Origin: Cellulomonas telluris
GTDB lineage: Bacteria > Actinomycetota > Actinomycetes > Actinomycetales > Cellulomonadaceae
DNA length: 64,000 nt
Reading direction: 5' to 3'
NCBI RefSeq assembly: GCF_004886325.1
Contig: NZ_QXFN01000001.1
Coordinates: 1,048,585 to 1,112,584 of the forward strand
The notes under the pieces: model-generated
Seen by the model: the letters and a program-made list of their open reading frames with translations, nothing else
Databases searched by the model: none
What the model was told of the DNA's origin: nothing
Shown here: positions 43,380 to 51,641 of the stretch, piece by piece
Layout of the letters: each line of letters begins with the position of its first letter
Position numbering within the stretch: the stretch's first letter is position 1
Program-made: the position numbers and the translations under genes

Positions 43380-44129
43380 GTGCCGGTGTGGGTGGAGGCG
43401 GGCCTGTGGGGGCTCGCCGCCGGGGGAGCGCTCGTGCTGGGCGCGCTCGTCGCGTGGTTCGTGCGCGTGCCGCAGACGGTCGTCGCCGGCGTCATGGCGT
43501 TCGGGGCCGGGGTGCTCATCTCGGCGCTCGCGTTCGACCTGGTCGACGAGGCGGAGCGCACCGGCGGGCTCGCCGCGACCGCCGCCGGGTTCCTCGGCGG
43601 GGCCGTCGCCTACGTGGCGGCGAACGTCGTGCTCGCGCGGCACGGGGCGCGGCACCGCAAGCGGTCCGGCGACCAGCAGCCGCGCGAGGAGGACGACGCC
43701 GGCAGCGGTGCCGCCATCGCCGTGGGGGCGTTGCTCGACGGCGTGCCCGAGTCGGTGGTGCTGGGGCTCTCGCTCCTGGGCGGCGGAGGCGTGGGCGTCC
43801 CGGTGCTGGCCGCGATCGCGATCTCGAACCTGCCCGAGGGACTGTCGAGCGCGGCGGGCATGAAGCGCAGCGGGCGCCGGGCCGGCTACGTGTTCGGCGT
43901 GTGGGGCGGCATCGCGCTCGCGAGCGGCCTCGCGGCGGCGCTCGGGGCGCTGCTGCTGCAGGGCGCGTCGGGCACGGTCGTCGCCGTCATCACCGCCGTC
44001 GCGGCCGGGGCGATCCTCGCGATGGTGGCCGACACGATGATCCCCGAGGCGTTCGAGCGCACCCACCTCTACGCGGGACTGCTCGCGACCGTCGGCTTCC
44101 TGCTCTCGTTCGCGATCGAGCGCCTCTGA
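43380..44129 (+). CDS. ZIP family divalent metal transporter
   Basis: A 249-residue integral membrane protein with about eight hydrophobic helices. The family metal-site motifs lie in DGVPESVVLGLSL (residues ~121-133) and ISNLPEGLSSAAGMKRSG (~148-165), and an internal polar loop HGARHRKRSGDQQPREEDD separates the two halves. It probably imports zinc or a related metal, though ZIP proteins can move others. The start is GTG 43380; a weak GAGAGGGGA lies upstream. It follows the amidotransferase gene by 27 bases and may be cotranscribed. Confidence 0.88.
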   Translation: MPVWVEAGLWGLAAGGALVLGALVAWFVRVPQTVVAGVMAFGAGVLISALAFDLVDEAERTGGLAATAAGFLGGAVAYVAANVVLARHGARHRKRSGDQQPREEDDAGSGAAIAVGALLDGVPESVVLGLSLLGGGGVGVPVLAAIAISNLPEGLSSAAGMKRSGRRAGYVFGVWGGIALASGLAAALGALLLQGASGTVVAVITAVAAGAILAMVADTMIPEAFERTHLYAGLLATVGFLLSFAIERL

Positions 44130-44280
44130 CCGTCGCAGCGGGGCGCCCCGGCCGCGCGCAACCGCCGCCGGGTGCCGTCGAACCCGGAGTAGGTCAGCAC
44201 GCGGAGGACGGGGTGCTGACGAAGCCCGGGGTGAGCGGGCGGGAGGCGGCGGGAGGCGGACCGGATCCCGGGGCTGGGCG

Positions 44281-44826
44281 TCAGCGGCGGTAGCGGTCCA
44301 GCACGGTCGGGGCGTCCTGCGGCGCGGGGTCGACGACGATCGCGTCGCCCGCCCTCACCTCGCCGCCCCGCACGACGCGCAGGTAGGCGCCCAGGCGGCC
44401 CTCGGCGCCGAACCGCTTGACCCAGCCGCGCTCGTCGGCGCCCCCGACCCAGCGGGCGAACGTCGCGCACGGCGTGCGCGGGCCCGTGACCTGGAGCACC
44501 ACCCGCTCGCCGACGTGCCAGCGCTCGCCCACCCGCGCCGCGTTGGGGTCGAGGCCGGCCACGCGCAGGTTCTCGCCGAACCAGCCGGGGTGCAGCTCGC
44601 GCCCGAGCTCCCCGGCCCAGAAGTCCGCGTCGTCCTGCCCGTACGCGTACACCGCCTGCTCCAGCCCGCCGTGGTGCTTGCGGTTCGCCTGCACGTCGCC
44701 GCGCAGCCCGTACGGCCCGACCTTCACCGGCCCGTCCACGGTGCGCTTGTCGATCGCGGTGACGCCCTGCGAGCCGGCGTCGGGGCGGAGGGCGTGGACG
44801 GCGCAGACGGCGAGCAGGGTGGGCAC
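44281..44826 (-). CDS. MOSC domain protein
   Basis: A 181-residue MOSC-domain protein (molybdenum cofactor sulfurase C-terminal fold), related to YiiM-type proteins. TAIDKRTVDGPVKVGPYGLRGDVQANRKHHGGLEQAVYAYGQDDADFWAGELGRELHPGWFGENLRVAGLDPN carries the conserved GDxxANRxxHGGxxxAVY core, and TGPRTPCATFARW holds the conserved cysteine. It probably handles N-hydroxylated bases or other Mo-enzyme chemistry. GTG 44826 follows TACGCT by 6 bases on the minus strand. It is divergent from the GH3 gene. Confidence 0.9.
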   Translation of the reverse strand: MPTLLAVCAVHALRPDAGSQGVTAIDKRTVDGPVKVGPYGLRGDVQANRKHHGGLEQAVYAYGQDDADFWAGELGRELHPGWFGENLRVAGLDPNAARVGERWHVGERVVLQVTGPRTPCATFARWVGGADERGWVKRFGAEGRLGAYLRVVRGGEVRAGDAIVVDPAPQDAPTVLDRYRR

Positions 44827-44877
44827 CGCCTCAGCGTAGGTGGCCGGCACCGACGGGCGGCCCGCGCCGGCCCCGCC

Positions 44878-44883
44878 TAGCCT
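44878..44883 (+). promoter_or_regulatory. -10 hexamer of leaderless GH3 transcript
   Basis: TAGCCT, 6 bases before GTG 44890, in a 63-base divergent gap that also holds TACGCT (44838-44833, minus) for the MOSC gene. Confidence 0.55.
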
Positions 44884-44889
44884 GCTGGC

Positions 44890-46236
44890 GTGACCACCCC
44901 GCCGTCCGTGCCCGAGCCTCCCGTGCCCGCAGGCGACGACGACGCCGTGGTCCCGCGGCACGCGCGGGCCCGGCGCACCGCCGGCACCCGCGCCGCCGGG
45001 CTGGCGGTGCTGGCGGTCGCGACCCTCGGCGCCGCGTCGCTGGTGCCGCTGACGGCCGGTGACCGCACGGGCGACGCGACGGCCGCCCCCACGTCCCCGA
45101 CCGCCCCGGTCGCGACCCCGACCCCCACCCCGACGCCCAGGTGCGCACCCGCGCCCCTCGAGCAGCGGGCCGCCGCCACGCTCGTCGTCGGGCTGCCGGG
45201 CGTCCGGTCCGCCGACGACCCCCTCGCGCAGGAGGTGGTCGCGCTCGGCGTGGGCGGGGTGTTCCTGTCCGAGCCGAACGTGGACGACGCCGAGCAGGTC
45301 ACGGCGCTCAGCGCCGGGCTGCGCGCGGCCGCGGGGCGCCCGCTGCTGGTGTCGACCGACGAGGAGTCCGGGCGGGTCGCCCTCATGCGCGACGTCGTGG
45401 GGGAGGGGCCGTCGCCACGCCGCATGGCGCAGCGGGAGACGCCCGAGGAGGTGCGGGCGCGTGCGGCCGTCACCGGGGAGGCACTCGCGGAGGTGGGCGT
45501 CGACCTCGACCTCGCCCCCGTGCTCGACCTGGACGACGGGCCCGCGGGCGGGGTCATCGGGGACCGGTCCTTCAGCGCGGACCCGGCGACGGCCGCCGCG
45601 TACGGGCTGGCGTACGCCCACGGCCTCGCCGACGCCGACGTCACGCCGACCGTCAAGCACTTCCCCGGGCACGGCCGCTCGACGGTCGACTCGCACCGCG
45701 AGTCCTCGCTCGTCGAGGCAGGTGTCGACGAGCTCGCGGCCACCGACCTGCTGCCCTTCCAGCAGGCGATCGACGCCGGGGTCCCCGTCGTCATGCTCAA
45801 CCACCTGCAGTACGCCGCGCTCGACCCCGACCTGCCGGCGTCGCTGAGCCCGCGCGCCTACGCGCTGCTGCGGGGCATGGGCTTCGAGGGCGTCGCGATC
45901 ACCGACTCCGTGGGCATGGGCGCGGTGAACCTGCGCTGGGACTTCCCCGCGGCCGCGGTGGCCGCGGTGGGTGCCGGCGCGGACGCCGTCCTCGCGACGG
46001 ACGGCCGCCAGGCGGTGCGCATGCGGGACGCGCTCGTCGAGGCCGTGCGCACAGGCGCGCTGCCGGAGGACCGGCTGTCGGAGGCGGCGGCGCGGGTCAC
46101 CGCGCTCGCGGGCGGGGACCCGGTGGCGATGTCGTGCCTCGACGTGGACCTGCCTGCGTTCGGGCCGGGTGCGACGGCTGAGACGGGTGCGCCGGGGGTG
46201 GACGCGGTGCCGTCCGTCCCCACGCGGACGCCCTGA
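44890..46236 (+). CDS. Exported GH3 beta-N-acetylglucosaminidase-like protein
   Basis: A 448-residue single-domain GH3 of NagZ type. Residues ~25-55 form a membrane anchor or signal segment, followed by a Pro/Thr linker (TPTPTPTPRC). The NagZ acid/base dyad is D267-H269 in VKHFPGHGRSTVDSHRESS, and the nucleophile is D339 in AITDSVGMGAV. It is expected to release N-acetylglucosamine from cell wall fragments outside the membrane. GTG 44890 follows TAGCCT. A 23-bp tandem duplication covers its stop codon (46215-46260). Confidence 0.9.
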   Translation: MTTPPSVPEPPVPAGDDDAVVPRHARARRTAGTRAAGLAVLAVATLGAASLVPLTAGDRTGDATAAPTSPTAPVATPTPTPTPRCAPAPLEQRAAATLVVGLPGVRSADDPLAQEVVALGVGGVFLSEPNVDDAEQVTALSAGLRAAAGRPLLVSTDEESGRVALMRDVVGEGPSPRRMAQRETPEEVRARAAVTGEALAEVGVDLDLAPVLDLDDGPAGGVIGDRSFSADPATAAAYGLAYAHGLADADVTPTVKHFPGHGRSTVDSHRESSLVEAGVDELAATDLLPFQQAIDAGVPVVMLNHLQYAALDPDLPASLSPRAYALLRGMGFEGVAITDSVGMGAVNLRWDFPAAAVAAVGAGADAVLATDGRQAVRMRDALVEAVRTGALPEDRLSEAAARVTALAGGDPVAMSCLDVDLPAFGPGATAETGAPGVDAVPSVPTRTP

Positions 46237-46260
46237 CCGTCCCCACGCGGACGCCCTGAC
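46215..46260 (+). repeat. Exact 23-bp tandem duplication across the GH3 stop codon
   Basis: 46215-46237 and 46238-46260 are identical. The first copy encodes the C-terminal PTRTP and the stop TGA at 46234-46236; the second copy lies just beyond it. It is a simple slippage or duplication product that left the reading frame untouched. Confidence 0.9.
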
Positions 46261-46321
46261 CGCCGCCCGGGACGACGCCGGCGTGCACGGCTCCCGCGCC
46301 CCACCACCGGCCCGGCCGCCG

Positions 46322-47155
46322 TCAGGAGCGGTGCAGCGGCCACTGGGCACCCGCCGCGTAGCACCCGGCGACGAGGGCCGCGGTGACCGCCAGCACGGCG
46401 AGGTCGAGCGGCCCCAGGCGCAGCGAGCCGATCCGGATGGCGCGGCCGCGGGGGTCGATGGTCGCGAACGTGAACCCGCGGGCCTCGAGCGCCTCGACGG
46501 TCGTGCGGACGGACTTCGCCGTGTTGAGGAAGATCGGGTAGAAGGCCTTCACCGCGACGACCGCCCAGTGCACGACCACCCGCCACCCCAGCAGGCCGCG
46601 CTGCTGCGGCGGCAGCTGGCGCAGGCGGTAGCCCTCCATCACGGTGGCGAACTCCTCCACGAGGATCGGCATCATCCGGTAGCCGTACGACACCGCGAAC
46701 GCGACGGCCGGCGGGAACCGCAGGGCCAGCAGCGCGTCCGAGAGCTTCTCGGGGTCGAGCGAGACGAACGCGGCCAGGCTGGCGAGCGAGAGCACGCCGA
46801 GCTTCGCCGTGACCTCGAGCAGGGCGACGACGGCGGTGAGGTCCCCGCCGAAGAGCGTCGCGGCGAGCGCGAGGTACACGAGCTCGAGGACGAGGCCGAT
46901 CACGAACAGGCCGAGCACGAGCGGGCCGACGCGGGCGAGCACGACGGCCGCGGCCGCCACGACGAACAGGCACGCGACCGTGGTCAGGTTGTGCGTGAAC
47001 CAGGGGGCGAGCGCCATCGCCGCGTACCAGCCGACCACCGCCCGGGGGTCCATCCCGGCGAACAGGCCGCCGCGCGTGGCGTAGGCGGTGCGGATCAGCT
47101 CGAGCTTGACCCACTCGACGGACAGGACGTCGCGCTGCACGCGGGCCACGCTCAC
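46322..47155 (-). CDS. ECF transporter transmembrane component EcfT
   Basis: A 277-residue membrane protein with about six transmembrane helices and the EcfT coupling motif ALEARGFTFA (Ala-Arg-Gly) near residues 225-235, after MEGYRLRQLPPQQRGLL. It couples ATP hydrolysis to the S component. GTG 47155 overlaps the stop of the fused ATPase gene (GTGA). It is the last gene of the operon HAD-HAD, EcfS, EcfA-A, EcfT. Confidence 0.88.
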   Translation of the reverse strand: MSVARVQRDVLSVEWVKLELIRTAYATRGGLFAGMDPRAVVGWYAAMALAPWFTHNLTTVACLFVVAAAAVVLARVGPLVLGLFVIGLVLELVYLALAATLFGGDLTAVVALLEVTAKLGVLSLASLAAFVSLDPEKLSDALLALRFPPAVAFAVSYGYRMMPILVEEFATVMEGYRLRQLPPQQRGLLGWRVVVHWAVVAVKAFYPIFLNTAKSVRTTVEALEARGFTFATIDPRGRAIRIGSLRLGPLDLAVLAVTAALVAGCYAAGAQWPLHRS

Positions 47156-48894
47156 GCGGGCACCCCCAGGGGGACGGTCGTGAAGTGCGCGGCGAGCTCC
47201 GCCACGGTGAGCGGGAGCGGGTCGAGCCCCAGCTCCGTCCCGAGCTGGGCGACCTGCGGCGGGACGAGGTGGGCGCGCGCGAGCACGTCCGGGTCGGCGA
47301 ACAGGGCCCGCGGCGTGGTGTCCGCGAGCACGTGCCCGCCGTCGAGGACGACGACGCGCGTGGCCCACTCCGCCACCAGGTGCATGTCGTGCGTGGCGAC
47401 GACCGTGCACGCGATCGACCCCGAGAGCTCCGCGAGCATCGCGATCACGTCGTCGCGGCTGCCGACGTCGAGGCTGGCGGTCGGCTCGTCGAGCAGCAGG
47501 AGCGCCGGCCGCATCGCCAGGCCGATCGCGAGGGTCGCCCGGCGCTGCTGCCCGCCGGAGAGGGTGCGGCCGTCCCGGTCGGCGAACGCGGTGAGCCGCA
47601 CCCGGTCGAGGATGCGGTCGACCAGCGCGTCGACGTCGGGGACGCCGCGGCTGCGGGGGAACAGCTCGACGTCCTCCCGCACCGACGCCTTGAGGAACAT
47701 CCGCTCGGGCCGCTGCGTCAGGTACGCGGCACGCTCGGCGAGACGGTGCGGCCGCTCCGTGCGCGTGTCGACGCCGTCGAGCACGACGGTGCCCGAGCGG
47801 GGGACCTGGATGCCGGCGAGCAGCCGCATCAGGGTCGTCTTGCCCGCGCCGTTGCCGCCGACGAGTGCGACCCGGTCCCCCTCGAGGAGCTCGAGGTGGA
47901 GGTCGTCGATCACGGGCTGGAGGTCACCGCCGACGCTGCGGTACCCGTGGCTGACGCCCCGGGCGGCCGCGACCGCCCGGGCGGGCGGCGCGGGCGTGGT
48001 GCGGGTGCGCGGCTCGGTCCGCGGGCCGGAGCGCCGGAGCGCACCCCGGCTCTCCGCGGTCCGGACCAGGGCGGCGGCCTCGGCCGGGGACCGCGGGACC
48101 CCCTCGACCCCGAGCCGGGCGAGCGCCTCGACGACCTGGGGCGCGGGGATGCCGTGCTCCGCGAGCTCGCCGGCGCGGGCCAGCGCCTCCGCCGTCGGCA
48201 GGTGCCACACGGGGGCGCCGTCGCTCATCAGGAGCACCGACGACGCGTACCGGGCGATGAACTCGGCGTGGTGCTCGATCGTGACGACCGTGACGCCGTG
48301 CTCGCGGTGCAGCTCGGAGAGCCGCTCGTACACCTCCACGGCGGCGGCGGGGTCGAGCTCGGCGACGGGCTCGTCCACCACGACCACCTCGGGTCGCAGC
48401 GCCAGCACCGACGCGAGCGCCGTCAGGTGCGCCTGCCCGCCCGACAGCTGCCACACGAACCGGTCCGCCAGGTGCGCGATGCCGGCCTTCTCCAGCGCCT
48501 CCTGGGTGCGCTCGGCGTGGTCGGCCAGGCCGAAGTTGACCGGCCCGAACGCCACCTCGTCGCGCACGGTGGGCCGCACGAGCTGGTTCTGGAAGTCCTG
48601 GTACACGTACCCGACGGAGCTCGACAGCCGCGCGACCGACGACTCCCACGTGTCGGTCCCCGCGACGTGCACGGCGCCGGCGAACTCGCCCGACCAGTAG
48701 TGCGGCACCAGCCCGTTGAACGTCTTGCACAGCGTCGTCTTGCCCGAGCCGTTGCCGCCGACCACCGCGACGAAGTCGCCCCGGCGGATCGTCAGGTCCA
48801 CGTCGCGCAGCGTGTCGGCGTCGGCGCCCGGGTAGCGGAAGCTCAGGTCGACCGCCTCGACGACCGGGTCGTCCCGCACGTCGTCGCCGCTCAC
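47152..48894 (-). CDS. Fused ECF transporter ATPase (two ABC domains)
   Basis: A 580-residue protein with two complete ATP-binding cassettes, equivalent to EcfA1 and EcfA2 in one chain. Domain 1 has Walker A GGNGSGKTT, signature LSGGQAHLTALA and Walker B VVVVDEPVAELDP; domain 2 has GGNGAGKTT, LSGGQQRRATLAIGLA and LLLLDEPTASLD. A Pro/Arg-rich linker (~residues 300-335) joins them. It overlaps genes on both sides by 4 bases, so subunits are made in coupled amounts. Confidence 0.93.
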   Translation of the reverse strand: MSGDDVRDDPVVEAVDLSFRYPGADADTLRDVDLTIRRGDFVAVVGGNGSGKTTLCKTFNGLVPHYWSGEFAGAVHVAGTDTWESSVARLSSSVGYVYQDFQNQLVRPTVRDEVAFGPVNFGLADHAERTQEALEKAGIAHLADRFVWQLSGGQAHLTALASVLALRPEVVVVDEPVAELDPAAAVEVYERLSELHREHGVTVVTIEHHAEFIARYASSVLLMSDGAPVWHLPTAEALARAGELAEHGIPAPQVVEALARLGVEGVPRSPAEAAALVRTAESRGALRRSGPRTEPRTRTTPAPPARAVAAARGVSHGYRSVGGDLQPVIDDLHLELLEGDRVALVGGNGAGKTTLMRLLAGIQVPRSGTVVLDGVDTRTERPHRLAERAAYLTQRPERMFLKASVREDVELFPRSRGVPDVDALVDRILDRVRLTAFADRDGRTLSGGQQRRATLAIGLAMRPALLLLDEPTASLDVGSRDDVIAMLAELSGSIACTVVATHDMHLVAEWATRVVVLDGGHVLADTTPRALFADPDVLARAHLVPPQVAQLGTELGLDPLPLTVAELAAHFTTVPLGVPA

Positions 48895-49781
48895 CGGTCG
48901 CCGCGCCGCCGCCACACGGCGAAGAGGATCGAGGCGATCGCGAGCACCGCGACGAGCGCGCCGACGGCCACCCACAGGAACCCGTCGCCGAAGCGGTCGC
49001 GGAAGTCGGCGTCGACCGTCCCCACCGACAGGTCCCACGCCTCGAGGAAGGCGAAGACGAAGGAGACCAGGGCCGCGAGCACGGCCACGACCACGAACCA
49101 GCCGGTGCGCGGCACGGACCCGGGCCGCGGCTCGCCGGGGACGCGCGGGCGCATCCCGAGCAGGGGCTCGATGCGCCCGTGCAGCGCCGGGATCAGCCAC
49201 ATCGCGGGGATCGCGCCGAACAGGATGCCGGACATCACGACGTCGACCCCGAACCCGATCCCCTCGAGCAGGACGATCGACTGCGGCAGGCCCTCCACGA
49301 GCTCGGCGTCCTCGACGCCCACCCACACCTTCCCGATGTCCACCGCGGCGGACAGCAGCTTGTCGACGCCGACCAGGACGACGGCACCGAGGAAGATCTG
49401 CGGCCGGCTGCGGGGGTCCCGCACGAGCGAGCCGGCGACGTAGATCGCGAGGAACATCTGGATGAAGCCCTCGATCTCCGCCAGGCCGGAGAAGTCGCCC
49501 ATGAGCAGGTCGGTGAACACGATCTCGCCGAGCGGGGCGCCGAGCGCGGCCCAGAAGGGGTTGAGCAGGGCGGCGAGCGTGAGCGGGACGAACACGAAGT
49601 AGCTGACCGACACGTCGACCGGGCCGACCGTCACGTCGGGGATGATCTCGAGGATGATGTTGGCCAGGCCGAACAGCGCCATGGACAGCACGAACACCAT
49701 CAGGTTCTGGGGCGTGGACGTCTGGGACGAGCCGATGCCGCGCAGCGCGCCGCGGCGCTCCCGGGTCTCGATCGTGGACAT
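48891..49781 (-). CDS. ECF transporter S component-like membrane protein with C-terminal extension
   Basis: A 296-residue membrane protein. Residues ~28-215 hold about six helices (LMVFVLSMALFGLANIILEIIP ... YFVFVPLTLAALLNPFWAALGAPLGEIVFTDLL ... IFLGAVVLVGVDKLLSAAVDIGKV), the usual S-component size. An extra ~80-residue C-terminal part adds two transmembrane helices (WFVVVAVLAALVSFVFAFLEAW and FLWVAVGALVAVLAIASILFAVW), which is unusual. The substrate cannot be assigned. GGAGGG lies before ATG 49781. The genes downstream overlap; the tandem HAD gene lies 56 bases upstream. Confidence 0.82.
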   Translation of the reverse strand: MSTIETRERRGALRGIGSSQTSTPQNLMVFVLSMALFGLANIILEIIPDVTVGPVDVSVSYFVFVPLTLAALLNPFWAALGAPLGEIVFTDLLMGDFSGLAEIEGFIQMFLAIYVAGSLVRDPRSRPQIFLGAVVLVGVDKLLSAAVDIGKVWVGVEDAELVEGLPQSIVLLEGIGFGVDVVMSGILFGAIPAMWLIPALHGRIEPLLGMRPRVPGEPRPGSVPRTGWFVVVAVLAALVSFVFAFLEAWDLSVGTVDADFRDRFGDGFLWVAVGALVAVLAIASILFAVWRRRGDR

Positions 49782-49837
49782 GGTGCTGTTCCCTCCAGGT
49801 GGGGTGGGGGCGGTCGGACGGGTGGGGGGCGGTCGGG

Positions 49838-51517
49838 TCAGGGGACGGGCACGGCGTCCGACGCCGCCATCAGCGCGACGACGTCCCCGGGGTCGGTGAC
49901 GACGGCGGTGGCCAGGCCGGAGCGGAGGGCGGCGTCGAGCACCGCGTCCTCGGTGGAGCCGCCGCGCACGAGCACGCGGTGCGTGACCCCCGCCGCCCGG
50001 GCCGCGACGCAGTCGTTCTGCGGCTTGTCGCCGACGAACCACGTCGCACGCGGGTCGGCCCCGGCGATCACCAGCGCCTCGCGCACGGGCGCCGGGTCGG
50101 GCTTGCGGACGCCGATCTCGTCGGAGCACACGAAGGCGCCGACGAGGTCCGCGATGCCGTGCGCGGCGCACTCGGCGCGGACCGCGCGGCCGCTGACCGT
50201 GTTGGAGACGACGACCACCGGGGTGCCGTCCGCCCGGCAGCGCTCGAGCAGCTCGCGCACGCCGGGCCGCAGGGTGCGGCGGGACTTCGCCCGGCCGTAG
50301 CGGGACATCACCTCGTGCGCCTCGGCCGTCAGCACGGCCCGCTGACGCCCGTCCAGCGCGGCGCCGAACCAGTCGCGCCAGAACACCACCGGGTCCGCCT
50401 CCGGCAGCGAGCCGGTCCCGGCGGCGTGGCGGTGGGCGGCGGCCCGCTTCCAGTCGCGGTGCTCGGAGCGGGCGCGGGCCAGCAGGACCAGCACCGCGTC
50501 CGGGTCGGGGTGCGTCCCGCGGCCGCGCAGCAGCCCGGACAGCCACACGGCGAACGCGCGGAGGGCGTCGGGGTCGTCGCGGGAGTCCGAGACGACGCCG
50601 CCGTGGTCGAGGAGGAGCGCCGGCCGCCCCGTCGGGTGGGCGTCGGCGGCGCGAGCGGGTCCCGGGGCGCCGGGCGCGGGGGCCGCGGGCGCGCGGTGCG
50701 CGGGGGCCGGGGGCGTGCCGTGCGCGAGGGCCGCGGCCAGCGCGTCGACCAGCCCCTCGGGCGTGGCGAAGGTGGCGTCCGCCCGGTCGGCGACCGGGAA
50801 GGGCGGGTCGTCCGTGTGGTGGCTGCGGGTGAGCAGCACGGCCCCGACCCCGGCACGCCGGCCCGCGACGACGTCGCGGTCCTGCGTGTCCCCGACGTAC
50901 CAGCAGCGGTCGGGGGTGGTGCCCAGGGCCTCGGCCGCCAGCCGGACGATCCCCGGGTGCGGCTTGCGGATGCCCACCTCGTCCGAGTAGCACTGCACCG
51001 CGAACCGGCCCTCGAGCCCGTGCCGCGCGAGCAGCGCGCGGTGGCTGCGGCCGGAGTGGGCGTTCGAGACGATCCCCACCGGGATGCCGTGCGCGTCCGC
51101 GAGGTCGAGGAGGTCGCGCACGCCCGGGCGCAGCCGGTGCCGCGAGAGCGTGGTGGTCACGGCGAGCAGCACGTCCGACGCCTCGGCCACGAGCAGGGCG
51201 CGCGGGGACGGCGGCAGGTCGGAGGCGAGGAAGTCCCCGACGATCTCGCGGGGGGCGAGCTCGCGCGGCTCGAGCCGACGGCTCTGCGCGTGCTTCCAGT
51301 GCTTGAGCGCGACGAGGCCGGCGTCGAGCGACCGGTGCAGAGCGTCGACGTCGACGCCGGCGCCGGCGCGGGCGAGCCGCTGGGCGAGGTCGGCGGCGAG
51401 CAGCCGCCGCCCGTCCCGCACCTTCTCGGTCTCGAAGACCACGCCGCCGAAGTCCAGGAGCAGCGCGTCTGGAACGTTCCGGAGGGCGGTCGGCGCGAGG
51501 GTCGTCGTGGAGGTCAC
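49838..51517 (-). CDS. Tandem HAD-fold hydrolase (two fused HAD domains)
   Basis: A 559-residue protein with two haloacid-dehalogenase domains in tandem. Domain 1 (~residues 15-260) has motif I ALLLDFGGVVFETE, motif II VGIVSNAHSG and motif IV CWYVGDTQDRDVVAG. Domain 2 (~295-545) has PALLLDHGGVVSDS, PVVVVSNTVSG and TWFVGDKPQNDCVAA. Both lack the second Asp of the DxD motif (DFGG and DHGG), as in some YihX-like phosphatases. A Pro/Ala linker (APAHRAPAAPAPGAPGP) joins the halves. GTG 51517 follows TACCGT by 7 bases. The first operator lies inside codons 12-17. Confidence 0.9.
   Translation of the reverse strand: MTSTTTLAPTALRNVPDALLLDFGGVVFETEKVRDGRRLLAADLAQRLARAGAGVDVDALHRSLDAGLVALKHWKHAQSRRLEPRELAPREIVGDFLASDLPPSPRALLVAEASDVLLAVTTTLSRHRLRPGVRDLLDLADAHGIPVGIVSNAHSGRSHRALLARHGLEGRFAVQCYSDEVGIRKPHPGIVRLAAEALGTTPDRCWYVGDTQDRDVVAGRRAGVGAVLLTRSHHTDDPPFPVADRADATFATPEGLVDALAAALAHGTPPAPAHRAPAAPAPGAPGPARAADAHPTGRPALLLDHGGVVSDSRDDPDALRAFAVWLSGLLRGRGTHPDPDAVLVLLARARSEHRDWKRAAAHRHAAGTGSLPEADPVVFWRDWFGAALDGRQRAVLTAEAHEVMSRYGRAKSRRTLRPGVRELLERCRADGTPVVVVSNTVSGRAVRAECAAHGIADLVGAFVCSDEIGVRKPDPAPVREALVIAGADPRATWFVGDKPQNDCVAARAAGVTHRVLVRGGSTEDAVLDAALRSGLATAVVTDPGDVVALMAASDAVPVP
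51467..51484. promoter_or_regulatory. LacI-type operator 1 (inside start of HAD gene)
   Basis: An 18-base sequence centred on the palindrome GGAACGTTCC (51471-51480). Its exact reverse complement occurs at 51571-51588. It lies within codons 12-17 of the tandem HAD gene, downstream of the likely transcription start. Confidence 0.7.
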
Positions 51518-51570
51518 GGCGGAGACGGTAGGGATCCGCGATGACGCCCGGCCCTCCGGTCGGTGAACGG

Positions 51571-51588
51571 CTCCGGAACGTTCCAGAC
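51571..51588. promoter_or_regulatory. LacI-type operator 2 (upstream of lacI-family gene)
   Basis: CTCCGGAACGTTCCAGAC, the exact reverse complement of 51467-51484, with the central CG dyad typical of LacI-family sites. It lies about 54 bases before the LacI-family start and 104 bases from operator 1. Its two copies flank both divergent promoters. Confidence 0.75.
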
Positions 51589-51641
51589 GGCCGTGGCCGG
51601 CGACGACGGCGACCCGAGGGGGCGGTGGTAGAAACGACGCG

